A stretch of DNA of 16,620 nt from Thermoproteota archaeon (lineage in GTDB: Archaea; Thermoproteota; Methanomethylicia; Methanomethylicales; B66-G16): positions 1 to 16,620 of the forward strand of contig QMQV01000027.1 in the NCBI GenBank assembly GCA_003649085.1, given 5' to 3'. Within the stretch, counting starts at the first letter, position 1; each line of letters opens with the position of its first letter. The notes under the pieces were generated by a model. That model saw only the letters and a program-made list of their open reading frames with translations, ran no database searches and was not told the DNA's origin. Both the position numbers and the translations under genes were made by a program. This document shows, in pieces, positions 1-6,903 of the stretch.

Positions 1-89
1 GGAGTGAGTAGCTTGTAAACCAATGTAAAAGAAGACACAATGACGATGCATGCGAAAATCAGATCCTTTCTCGTTATATCTGGCTTCAT
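1..89 (-). CDS. N-terminus of a membrane protein of unknown function (partial, continues past left edge)
   Basis: The frame opens with ATG at 87-89 and stays open to the window edge, giving about 29 residues that begin MKPDITRKDLIFACIVIV. A short charged N-terminus is followed by a hydrophobic run of roughly 16-18 residues, which suggests a signal anchor or first membrane segment. A GGTGG ribosome binding site lies at 94-98, four bases before the ATG. The gene follows the secreted protein at 123-737 on the same strand with a 33-bp gap, so the two may be co-expressed, although three T-runs in the gap could reduce read-through. The product cannot be identified from so short a stretch. Confidence 0.55.
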   Translation of the reverse strand, partial: MKPDITRKDLIFACIVIVSSFTLVYKLLT

Positions 90-98
90 GTTGCCACC

Positions 99-121
99 AA
101 AAAATAAAAAATTTGAAAAAA
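99..121 (-). terminator. Possible oligo-T terminator after the secreted protein gene
   Basis: Read on the minus strand, the gap just after the stop codon at 123 contains three separate runs of six T (plus-strand A runs at 116-121, 106-111 and 99-104). Archaeal RNA polymerase is known to terminate on oligo-U tracts without a hairpin. The tracts immediately precede the ribosome binding site of the next gene, so termination may be only partial. Confidence 0.4.
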
Positions 122-122
122 G

Positions 123-737
123 TTATTGAAGACACGGCATTTCCTGAACATCCACCTTGCCACTTTCGAAGTTCACTCCTATATAATAACAGCTGTCCTC
201 TACCTTCAGCCAGATGCTTGCTCCGATGACCTTTGCCTCCTGCTCATCACCTAATCTCGTTTCGCTACCTACTGCACCAATTCCTACCCATGGTCCCACT
301 TTCAGGATCGTGTAGTTTTTGTTTTTTATTAACTCCTTAACTTTCTTATTGTTCAACGCCATTTCTATCGCTTTCTGCTTTTGTTCTTCTGTGAGGCTGA
401 GATTAAAACCTACGACTTTAATAACGCCTGTTCTATCGCCTATTGAAATTATTAGATTCTCTCCATTTTTCCTGATTATTTTTCCAGTTTCCTTCGTTAT
501 AGGATGTATTCTTTGTATTCTTGCTGTGTATACTTGCCCGTCCGGTGTCACTATCGATACCGAATTATTGTTGAGATTTCCTACTATTTTTAGCTCACCA
601 GCTTTGTGGACTACTGGCGGTATTATTTTGGCTATTACTCCACCGTTAGGTGCTGCTACCGCTCCACCACTTATCACCCCTATTGCCAGCAATACTCCAA
701 CAAGTGCAATCCTTTTATTCAGCCATTTCCCTTTCAT
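123..737 (-). CDS. Secreted or membrane-anchored protein with PepSY-like C-terminal half, function unknown
   Basis: I place the start at ATG 735-737 (204 aa), because a GGTGAG ribosome site sits at 742-747. A GTG at 744-746 in the same frame would overlap that site and add three residues. Residues about 4-30 form a classic signal peptide or anchor: basic KGKWLNKR, then a hydrophobic core ending in AVAAPN. The exported part is beta-rich, then has a helix (SLTEEQKQKAIEMALNN) followed by strands ending GVNFESGKVDV. This helix-then-strands order resembles PepSY-type domains; that is a resemblance only. Two cysteines near the C-terminus (DSCYY and MPCLQ) could form a disulfide outside the cell. 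A TATA-like box lies at 771-780. The downstream neighbour is another membrane protein. Confidence 0.7.
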   Translation of the reverse strand: MKGKWLNKRIALVGVLLAIGVISGGAVAAPNGGVIAKIIPPVVHKAGELKIVGNLNNNSVSIVTPDGQVYTARIQRIHPITKETGKIIRKNGENLIISIGDRTGVIKVVGFNLSLTEEQKQKAIEMALNNKKVKELIKNKNYTILKVGPWVGIGAVGSETRLGDEQEAKVIGASIWLKVEDSCYYIGVNFESGKVDVQEMPCLQ

Positions 738-741
738 TTTG

Positions 742-755
742 CTCACCGCAGTGAG
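742..755 (-). promoter_or_regulatory. Small hairpin covering the ribosome binding site of the secreted protein gene
   Basis: CTCAC (742-746) and GTGAG (751-755) are perfect inverted repeats separated by four bases. On the minus-strand transcript this 5-bp stem contains the GGTGAG ribosome site, so folding could limit translation. It could equally be a coincidence of a short GTGAG-type sequence. Confidence 0.3.
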
Positions 756-770
756 ACAAGGGTTGAAACG

Positions 771-780
771 CCTTAAAAGT
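771..780 (-). promoter_or_regulatory. TATA-like promoter element for the secreted protein gene
   Basis: The minus strand reads ACTTTTAAGG here. Archaeal TATA boxes lie about 26 bases before the transcription start, which would put the start near 749 and leave only a short leader with the GGTGAG ribosome site. Confidence 0.4.
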
Positions 781-786
781 CATGTA

Positions 787-804
787 TTTGAAACCAGTTT
801 CAAA
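787..804. repeat. Inverted repeat (8 bp arms, 2 bp spacer) upstream of the secreted protein gene
   Basis: TTTGAAAC at 787-794 and GTTTCAAA at 797-804 form a near-perfect 18-bp palindrome. It sits just upstream of the TATA-like box at 771-780 as read on the minus strand, where an activator or the edge of a repressor could bind. No binding protein is identified. Confidence 0.5.
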
Positions 805-835
805 ACCTGTTGTAAACTCAACTTTTTGAGCGCGT

Positions 836-860
836 AAAAATAGGGCTAAGAAGTCTTCTT
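836..860 (-). terminator. Possible hairpin plus T-run terminator after the retropepsin-like gene
   Basis: On the minus strand AAGAAG-A-CTTCTT (848-860) is an inverted repeat followed by AGCCCTATTTTTAC, including a run of five T. It is about 53 bases past the stop codon at 913. Hairpins are not required for archaeal termination, so the T-run may be the functional part. Confidence 0.3.
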
Positions 861-912
861 ACCAAAGGCGGTTGAAAACTTGAGTTTTGTACAAACTTTT
901 CATCACGTAGCC

Positions 913-1329
913 TTAAGATGCGCTTTCCCTAGCTACGCTTGGTGGGTCGTTAACATGTTTCCATACACCTTTCTTAGCTTGTAGAATTACTATTCCCAAA
1001 GCCTCTATGAGAGCATCTGAAAGAGTTGCTTCGTCAAGTCCCGGTTTGATCAACACGTAAGACCTTGCTTCTGACACTTTATTCCCCTTTTCATCTAGAA
1101 GCTCGGTTAGCACCTGTTCTTCAAGCATGTAGCCGAAGCTCTCTGATGTCAGCTCTCTTAAGGAGACGGTTGAGTAACCTTTAGAAGGCCATAAGCCGAG
1201 TTCTTGGGCTATCTCAGGCGGTATAGCCAGTATGGGTACATCGGTTTCAGCGCCAGCATTTGCTACGGCGACTACATCCGCATGCTTAGCTTTAGAGGTA
1301 TGGATTCTAATTCTTACCCTTACTGCCAT
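913..1329 (-). CDS. Retropepsin-fold (clan AA aspartic protease)-like protein, probably without catalytic Asp
   Basis: The 138-aa product has the layout of the short single-domain clan AA proteases: an N-terminal beta part, the segment ANAGAETDVPILAIPPEIAQEL near residues 23-45, and a C-terminal DALIEALGIVI that matches the usual D-x-L-x-x-LG ending. In active members the first segment reads DTGA followed by hydrophobics and a P-x-x-x-A-x-x-L helix; here the corresponding position reads NAGA, so the catalytic Asp and Thr seem absent. The fold call rests on motif recognition, not a search. The ATG overlaps the stop of the small gene at 1320-1460, so translation is likely coupled. The role is unknown; a binding or regulatory rather than proteolytic function is my inference. 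Confidence 0.6.
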   Translation of the reverse strand: MAVRVRIRIHTSKAKHADVVAVANAGAETDVPILAIPPEIAQELGLWPSKGYSTVSLRELTSESFGYMLEEQVLTELLDEKGNKVSEARSYVLIKPGLDEATLSDALIEALGIVILQAKKGVWKHVNDPPSVARESAS

Positions 1330-1460
1330 GTCGGGTCACGAGCAAACAAGTTCAACTTAAATCTCCTAAACCTGATTTTCAGGTCTTCTCTAGGCTTAAG
1401 TTCTCCTTTTAACAGAGCTTTGTACTCGTCTTCTGTTAAAACAAGCGTGACTTTCTTCAT
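1320..1460 (-). CDS. Small 46-aa basic protein, translationally coupled to the retropepsin-like gene
   Basis: The ATG at 1458-1460 opens a 46-codon frame, MKKVTLVLTEDEYKALLKGE and on, ending DPTWQ with TAA at 1320-1322. A TCTCC/GGAGA ribosome site sits at 1465-1469 and a TATA-like box at 1492-1500. The stop overlaps the downstream ATG by ten bases (ATGGCAGTAA), the arrangement of a coupled pair. The start suggests a beta strand then a helix (VTLVLTEDEYKALL), and the C-terminal half is very basic (KIRFRRFKLNLFAR). This would fit a nucleic-acid-binding or antitoxin-like small protein, but I do not recognise the family. Its reality rests on ribosome site, promoter and coupling rather than homology. 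Confidence 0.6.
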   Translation of the reverse strand: MKKVTLVLTEDEYKALLKGELKPREDLKIRFRRFKLNLFARDPTWQ

Positions 1461-1491
1461 AAGCTCTCCAGCTATACTCTGAATGAAGCTT

Positions 1492-1500
1492 CTTAAATAC
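1492..1500 (-). promoter_or_regulatory. TATA-like box for the small gene / retropepsin-like operon
   Basis: The minus strand reads GTATTTAAG. A start about 26 bases on, near 1470, leaves a leader of about ten bases that just contains the ribosome binding site at 1465-1469. Confidence 0.4.
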
Positions 1501-1548
1501 TTGTCCTAATCCTCGAATGTAAAGAGTCTCCTCGGCTTTCACGTAAAT

Positions 1549-1557
1549 GCTTTATAG
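1549..1557 (+). promoter_or_regulatory. TATA-like box for the geranylgeranyl reductase-family gene
   Basis: GCTTTATAG is centred near 1553, so transcription would start near 1579, about 15 bases before the TTG start at 1594. The region 1461-1593 thus carries two divergent promoters and no further gene that I can see. Confidence 0.4.
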
Positions 1558-1593
1558 ACGTGTTAATGCTTTTTTCAGCTAGCGGTGTTTTAA

Positions 1594-2769
1594 TTGCTTA
1601 GCTACGACGTAGTCGTCGTTGGAGCTGGTCCAGCTGGGTTAATGGCTGCTAGAAAAGCTGCTGAGCGCGGTGTTTCAGTCTTAGTTGTTGAGAAGGAGAG
1701 GGAGCTTGGGTTAAAAGCGTGTGCTGAAGGCGTGTCAAAGAAAACTCTCGAAACGGCTGAGTTAAAGCCTTCAAAGACCTTTATAGCTAATGAGATGAAG
1801 GGAGCTTGCGTCTATCCTCCAGATGAGTCTAAGAGAGTTATTGTCGAAGGACCTGGCTACGATGGCTACGTCTTAAACAAGCCTCTATTTCTTCAGAGCA
1901 TGGCTGAAGAAGCTGCCAAAGTTGGTGCCGAGCTATGGGTTATGGCTCAGCTAGTCGGCTTTAAATGGGATGGAGACAGAGTACGCAGCGTCGTTGTAAA
2001 TAAGGCAGGTGAGATTCTCCAAGTTAACGTTAAAGCCGTTGTGGGATGTGATGGCGTTAACTCTACAGTAGCTAAGCTCGCCAGCTTTGATAGGTCAAGC
2101 TACAAGATAATCCCCACACTTCAATACGTAATGGTGAACTGCAGAATACCTGAGCCATACTATACTCACGGATACCTGGGAAATGATGTAGCACCAAAAG
2201 GCTACGTATGGGTCTTCCCGAAAAGCGAGAGCGTCGCGAACGTGGGGATAGGAGTCCAAGATAAGCCAGCTAAACCCTACTTAGACAAGTTCATTAAAAG
2301 ACACCCCGAGATGTTCGATAAAGCTAAGATCGTGAAGATAAGCGGTGCGCCAGATCCTATTGGAGGGCAAATTAGGGAGCTTTACAAAGGCAATGTACTC
2401 CTATGTGGAGACGCTGCTGGCCAAACAATACCGTTGACAGGAGGAGGGATACACTCTGGCATAGCTGCTGGTAAAATAGCTGGTGAGGTTGTAGCTAAAG
2501 CTGTTTTAAACGACGATTTCTCTAAGGAGGTTTTAGACGAGTACCCAAGGAGATACAACGAGTATTGGGGGGCTAGGATTGCAAAGAGCTTGAAGGCGCT
2601 TAAGGTTATTGAGGGCCTTTCAGATGATGACTTAAACTCCTTAGCAGACGTGTTCTCGCCAGAAGACGTAGTCAACTTAGCAAATGGGATCGACATAGTT
2701 ACCCCAGCGTTAAAGCTTCTCAAACACCCTGTCTTGGCGCTGAAGGTTGGGCGTAGGCTATTAGCTTAG
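1594..2769 (+). CDS. Geranylgeranyl reductase-family FAD-dependent oxidoreductase
   Basis: A 391-aa flavoprotein, normal length for archaeal geranylgeranyl reductases, which saturate the isoprenoid chains of membrane lipids (digeranylgeranylglycerophospholipid reductase type). The N-terminal FAD fold has G10-A-G-P-A-G15 and the ribose-binding E33 after strand two. The family Cys occurs in KACAEGVS (C43). Y204-VWVFPK-210 matches the family's YxWxFPK motif, and G272-DAAG followed by P280 and G283-GGI is the second FAD motif. These features are seen directly; the precise substrate is inferred, since the same family includes enzymes acting on polyprenyl chains or quinones. The start is TTG with no strong ribosome site and a leader of about 15 bases. 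A DUF488 gene follows after four bases, probably in the same transcript. Confidence 0.85.
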   Translation: MLSYDVVVVGAGPAGLMAARKAAERGVSVLVVEKERELGLKACAEGVSKKTLETAELKPSKTFIANEMKGACVYPPDESKRVIVEGPGYDGYVLNKPLFLQSMAEEAAKVGAELWVMAQLVGFKWDGDRVRSVVVNKAGEILQVNVKAVVGCDGVNSTVAKLASFDRSSYKIIPTLQYVMVNCRIPEPYYTHGYLGNDVAPKGYVWVFPKSESVANVGIGVQDKPAKPYLDKFIKRHPEMFDKAKIVKISGAPDPIGGQIRELYKGNVLLCGDAAGQTIPLTGGGIHSGIAAGKIAGEVVAKAVLNDDFSKEVLDEYPRRYNEYWGARIAKSLKALKVIEGLSDDDLNSLADVFSPEDVVNLANGIDIVTPALKLLKHPVLALKVGRRLLA

Positions 2770-2773
2770 AGTA

Positions 2774-3220
2774 ATGTCGAGAAGAGTGTATACAATAGGG
2801 CATTCAAATCGAAGCCTCGAAAACTTCCTCTTCATATTAAAGTTGCTTAAGGTGGACTTGCTCGTAGACGTTAGGCGTTTCCCAACTTCAAGTAAATACC
2901 CACATTTTAAAAGAGAAGTTCTCGAGGAAGCTGTTGAAAAAGAAGGCATTAGGTATATTTGGCTTGGAGAAGAACTTGGAGGGTTTCGAGAGATAAGCTA
3001 TGAAGAGTACGTGAAGACCAAGGACTTTGAGCGAGCATTAGATCACCTAATCTTAACCATTAGCCAAGCCAACAACCCTGCAATTATGTGCTCTGAAATG
3101 CTGTGGTTCAAGTGTCATAGACGCTTTATATCAGATGAGCTTGTACGTAGAGGATGGGAGGTTATACACGTAATTGATAGCGATAAGCGTTATAGGCATA
3201 AGCTGAAGGTTAGAGGCTGA
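2774..3220 (+). CDS. DUF488 family protein
   Basis: The 148-aa product shows the family hallmarks in order: TIGHSNR at residues 7-13, LVDVRRFP near 31-38, a LGEELGG loop near 64-70, and the cysteine region MCSEMLWFKCHRRFI near 104-118 with its Cys-x-x-x-Cys-His-Arg style residues. DUF488 proteins are widespread and their biochemical role is not established, so I assign none. The ATG lies four bases after the stop of the geranylgeranyl reductase-family gene, consistent with one operon, although the functional link between the two is not evident. The C-terminus is basic (KRYRHKLKVRG). Confidence 0.88.
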   Translation: MSRRVYTIGHSNRSLENFLFILKLLKVDLLVDVRRFPTSSKYPHFKREVLEEAVEKEGIRYIWLGEELGGFREISYEEYVKTKDFERALDHLILTISQANNPAIMCSEMLWFKCHRRFISDELVRRGWEVIHVIDSDKRYRHKLKVRG

Positions 3221-3224
3221 CAAA

Positions 3225-3234
3225 GTATTTATTC
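3225..3234 (+). promoter_or_regulatory. TATA-like box for the tubulin-like operon
   Basis: An AGTATTTATT element centred near 3230 predicts a transcription start near 3256. The leader of about 40 bases would carry the AGGTGG ribosome site at 3282-3287, eight bases before the TTG at 3296. Confidence 0.4.
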
Positions 3235-3295
3235 TATTGACATAAGAATAGGGTATAGCTGATGTGCCGGAGAACACGTCTAGGTGGTTGAAACC

Positions 3296-4249
3296 TTGTT
3301 AAGAAAGCACTTAACACTGTTTTCAGCCCTTCTTTTAGTAGCGTTGATGTCTGCTGCTGCTTCGCCTGCTTCAGCTCAACAGGGCTGGATTTCCAATGTC
3401 GTAATAAAAGACTTCGCTACAGGCTTAGAGATATCTGCTTCTCAGCCCTTAGTTGCTGGCTCAACGTATAACATTACCTTCACCATAGTGGTGCCATATA
3501 CAGCCAACATCATGTTATCCGCTACAACAGAGCTTGAGAGAGTTGGTCCGCAATACTGGTACGTAATTGAGGATGCGGCTGGTATGATTAACTACTCAAT
3601 TTGGAATCCGTCTGAAAACGAGCTTAGATTTTCAGCTAAACAAGGAGTTTTAACTGTGATGTTGATGGGCAAAGTCCCATCTGATGCCTGTGTTATCTCA
3701 TATCCTCAGCTCGACCTCGTACTACATAAAAAGCGCGACATAACAGTTGTCAAGCTATCGATAGTTGAGGGCTCGGTGATAGATTGGATTAAGCATATGG
3801 TTGTTGATAGCGAGATTTTAAGCTTTGAAGAAGCGCTTTCTCAGAAAAAGCAGGTTTTAGAAAGCGTTAAGGATGTAGCTGTTGAAGAGTACTATACGCT
3901 AGCTAACAGTATTGTAAGCTTGGCTGAAAGCTTTGCTGAGAAGGGGGATATCCAGCTCGCAAACACTCTACTTGGGCTTGTGCCAAGCAGCTCAGAGGAG
4001 GTGCCGCTTAAGCCTATAAAACCTCTGCATGAAGTTGCCATGCCATACATAGCTGTCGCTTTAGCAGCGGCTTTTGTAGGCATGGTTTACCTATGGAGGA
4101 GGTCTGGTTTTCAGCTTGATTACGTTAAATCTATAACTCGGGAACAAGTTAGAAATCTAGAGGCATTGCTAGTTAGAGCCTCAAGAGTTGATAGGGCATT
4201 GGCGTCTGAGCTTGAAGCTGTTAAGAAGAGACTTGAAGAAGTTGAGTAG
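3296..4249 (+). CDS. Single-pass membrane protein with secreted beta domain and cytosolic coiled coil; candidate anchor for the tubulin-like protein
   Basis: I choose TTG 3296 (317 aa) because AGGTGG at 3282-3287 is a good ribosome site for it; the in-frame GTG at 3284 lies inside that site. Residues 1-28 are a signal peptide (LRKH, then a hydrophobic core ending SPASAQQ). Residues about 30-160 look like a beta-rich ectodomain with alternating hydrophobic strands, followed by helices (about 165-235) including SFEEALSQKKQVLESVKDVAVEE. A single membrane helix lies near 248-267 (MPYIAVALAAAFVGMVYLW), then WRRSG and a short cytosolic tail, RVDRALASELEAVKKRLEEVE, with coiled-coil heptads. The family is not recognised. 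It is followed after 14 bases by the tubulin-like gene, so it may link filaments to the envelope; that role is inferred. Confidence 0.75.
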   Translation: MLRKHLTLFSALLLVALMSAAASPASAQQGWISNVVIKDFATGLEISASQPLVAGSTYNITFTIVVPYTANIMLSATTELERVGPQYWYVIEDAAGMINYSIWNPSENELRFSAKQGVLTVMLMGKVPSDACVISYPQLDLVLHKKRDITVVKLSIVEGSVIDWIKHMVVDSEILSFEEALSQKKQVLESVKDVAVEEYYTLANSIVSLAESFAEKGDIQLANTLLGLVPSSSEEVPLKPIKPLHEVAMPYIAVALAAAFVGMVYLWRRSGFQLDYVKSITREQVRNLEALLVRASRVDRALASELEAVKKRLEEVE

Positions 4250-4263
4250 TGGAGGGTTAGCAT

Positions 4264-6903
4264 ATGGAGAGGATGTACGCTAACTCCATCCACATAATCG
4301 GCTTAGGCGGAGCTGGTACTAACATTGTTGAGACGTTTTTAAGTGATGAGAGGACAATAAACTTGCTTAAGAGAGAAGGTATTAGACTTTCATTAATGGC
4401 ATTAGATGTGGCAGATCAAGATATCAAGAGCTTGCAACACACTTATGAACAAGTCTTGAAGAGGATTAAAGCTGAGGGTATCCCTCTCGACAGGCTCAGG
4501 TTGATAGCTGCATCTGTTAAATCGCCTACACCTGACGCGATGTTTGACTTTGTTTACGACAAGTTTCAAGATTACTTGTTGAGAGAAGGTGTAAAGCTTA
4601 AGGAGTATAGGCCTTGGCTGTCGTCAGCCATAGAAATACCTCCTTTAACTGGTGGTGTAGGTAGAAGGAGGGCTTTGTCAAAAGCCATTTACGCCTTAAA
4701 CTATTACCAGCTTGGGATCATACAAAACTACATAAATGCTTTCAAAGATCAGCTAGCCGCGAGCATTTTCACGCCGATAGTCTTGATAGTCTTCGGCTTA
4801 GGCGGCGGAACTGGGAGCGGCATGGTGCTAGACTTTGTGAGGCAGCTTAGAAAAGTCCTTGGAACTGGCGTAGCGATAATAGGCTTATGCATTTTGCCAT
4901 GTCAAGCTGACGACCCGCCTGCAAAAGGCCACGCTGCCTACACGTCATTAATGGAGCTTGCCTTGATGTTAAACCGCGACTTAAACAATAAGGTTGTCGA
5001 AGCTTATGGAGAAGTTTATGAAAACGCTTTTAACGCCATGATGTTCATACCGCTGGCTCCGGTATACGGTAGGACAGGTAACTTGGCTGAAGCTAAGAGA
5101 GTTATTGACAAGGCTTTAGTCGACATGATATACTTGATGATGGACTTCGATATAGCTGACCTATTGAACGGCATCGGAGCTGAGGTGGGGTTAACTGATA
5201 ACTTCATCAACGCGATAAGCATGATGCGAATCATATACCCAGTTGACGATTATATACATGCGCTTAAAGCTTACATCGAGAAGTTGACGGGCCTTGGAAG
5301 GGTTATTGAGGAAAAGCTTAAGGTAATGGATTTAGTCTCAAGGCTACTTGACCTTAGAAAGAAGGACTTAACTGAACTTTATAAGAAGTACCTGATAGAG
5401 ACGGGAGCGTATGTTGAAGAGCGCTTTGACGAATCTCTTAAAGAGCTTCTAAGGACATCTACGAATCTAGACCAAAACTACTTGATGCAGCTTAAGAGCT
5501 TAGAAGATTCAATAAAAGCTTGGATTGAAGACTTAAACAAGGGGCTAAGCACTATAGGCATGTACGCTAAAGAAGGTGGTGTTGAAGACGCTGTCGCCAA
5601 GAACATACAAGAAGGCTTAAACCTCTTACAGAACGTAGCTAAGTCATATGAAGAGTTTTCACAAGTCGCCGAAGCGATAATCGGTAGGCTACAAGACCTA
5701 GTGCCAAGCGCTCGCAGCATAACTGCTGGTCAGAGAAACTTGATATCAGGCTTCGTAAACTTGCTAAGGCTAACCGATACAGGTCTTAAGTGCATATACA
5801 GCTATTTAGAAGCCAGAGCTTTAGCCGACATACTGTTTAAGCTATACTCAAAGCTGCCGAAGACCGAGGAAAACGAGAAGATATTGTCTTCGCTTAGGAA
5901 GATCGGGTCAATAGAGCTTCAAGTGATCTTCAACGTGATATCAACGCTATTTAACAAGCCCACCTCAGAGGTCAAGTTCCTAGACTCCTTGTTAACTGAA
6001 GTGCGCATCCTAAGGAACACGTTAAACGATGCTAGAAATGCGCTTCAAGGAGAGCTCGACATGATGCTTGAGCGGATAAAGCTGGCTGAAGCTGAAGTTA
6101 GAGATGCTCAGAAGGAGTTTAAGAAGAGCTTAATGCCGTTTAGCAAGAAGAAGATCAAGCAAAGACTTGACGAACTTGAGAAAAACTTAGCCTCGCTTAA
6201 CGCCAAGAAAGCCATCATCGACGCTGAGCTAAATAAGGTCGAGGAGCTAATATCGCTATATAGCGACATTGAGAAGAAGCTTGATGCGGTATCAGATTAC
6301 AGGAAGAACTTGTATTACACCGTCGAGCTTGAAAAAGAGTACTACGACAGAATGACGAGAATCACTAAGGCTAAAAGCGTCTTCGAGAGGGTAGCTGAGC
6401 TATCGCAAGAAGAGCAACTTAAGATCATGCACAAAATACTAGCTGGCGAGGAGGAGTCACTTTCGAGAGAAGGCATATTAAAGGAGATTATCAACCGGGA
6501 GACCTTTAGAGAGTACATGCGCAGCGTCATTAGAGGTTTTAGAAACTCTAGCATCTTCGGCTTCGCGCCGAGGTATAGGACGGATTACATATGGATAACG
6601 GTTGCAGCGCCACCTGGTATGTGGGATCAAGACCTGAACGAAGAGCTCTTCACAGCTTTTGCAGGCTACATAACGGGTGAGGTTTCAAGAAACATAACCA
6701 TAAGGGTTATTGACTCAAGAGATCCTTGGGTAATATCGCTGTTTGCCGTTGCTGGCCGAGGCAAGATAGAGGACTTAGAGAACATCGTTGAAATGCGAAG
6801 TCTCTATGAAAAAGCTTCATCAGCTGAAAAAGCGTTAAGTAGGTCGTTCTTAGTAGAACACGAGCTTGAGCTAGAAAAGCTCTATGAAAACCTCTCTAAG
6901 TAG
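4264..6903 (+). CDS. Tubulin/FtsZ-superfamily protein with large coiled-coil insertion
   Basis: A strong GGAGGG site at 4251-4256 supports the ATG. The 879-aa protein opens with a T1-type loop, G13-LGGAGTNIV, then ALDVADQ (T2-like), GGVGRRRALS (T3-like) and the tubulin signature G178-LGGGTGSG-186. About 110 residues later D294-F-D-I-A-D299 aligns with the FtsZ T7 loop N-x-D-F-A-D, keeping both catalytic acids, so GTP hydrolysis across a subunit interface looks possible. Residues about 330-745 are helical, with strong coiled coil near 590-690 (ERIKLAEAEVRDAQKEFKK). The final part, about 760-879, has strands DYIWITVAAPPG and DPWVISLFAVAGRG, resembling the C-terminal part of the Pfam 'Tubulin-like' (Tubulin_2) group. 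FtsZ is about 350-400 aa, so this is more than double. Co-transcribed with the membrane protein before it. Filament formation is inferred. Confidence 0.85.
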   Translation: MERMYANSIHIIGLGGAGTNIVETFLSDERTINLLKREGIRLSLMALDVADQDIKSLQHTYEQVLKRIKAEGIPLDRLRLIAASVKSPTPDAMFDFVYDKFQDYLLREGVKLKEYRPWLSSAIEIPPLTGGVGRRRALSKAIYALNYYQLGIIQNYINAFKDQLAASIFTPIVLIVFGLGGGTGSGMVLDFVRQLRKVLGTGVAIIGLCILPCQADDPPAKGHAAYTSLMELALMLNRDLNNKVVEAYGEVYENAFNAMMFIPLAPVYGRTGNLAEAKRVIDKALVDMIYLMMDFDIADLLNGIGAEVGLTDNFINAISMMRIIYPVDDYIHALKAYIEKLTGLGRVIEEKLKVMDLVSRLLDLRKKDLTELYKKYLIETGAYVEERFDESLKELLRTSTNLDQNYLMQLKSLEDSIKAWIEDLNKGLSTIGMYAKEGGVEDAVAKNIQEGLNLLQNVAKSYEEFSQVAEAIIGRLQDLVPSARSITAGQRNLISGFVNLLRLTDTGLKCIYSYLEARALADILFKLYSKLPKTEENEKILSSLRKIGSIELQVIFNVISTLFNKPTSEVKFLDSLLTEVRILRNTLNDARNALQGELDMMLERIKLAEAEVRDAQKEFKKSLMPFSKKKIKQRLDELEKNLASLNAKKAIIDAELNKVEELISLYSDIEKKLDAVSDYRKNLYYTVELEKEYYDRMTRITKAKSVFERVAELSQEEQLKIMHKILAGEEESLSREGILKEIINRETFREYMRSVIRGFRNSSIFGFAPRYRTDYIWITVAAPPGMWDQDLNEELFTAFAGYITGEVSRNITIRVIDSRDPWVISLFAVAGRGKIEDLENIVEMRSLYEKASSAEKALSRSFLVEHELELEKLYENLSK

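Noticed and set aside
319..837. Plus-strand frame of 172 codons over the secreted protein gene
   Set aside because: The minus strand has a signal peptide, ribosome site and TATA-like box; the plus frame has none and crosses the intergenic inverted repeats.
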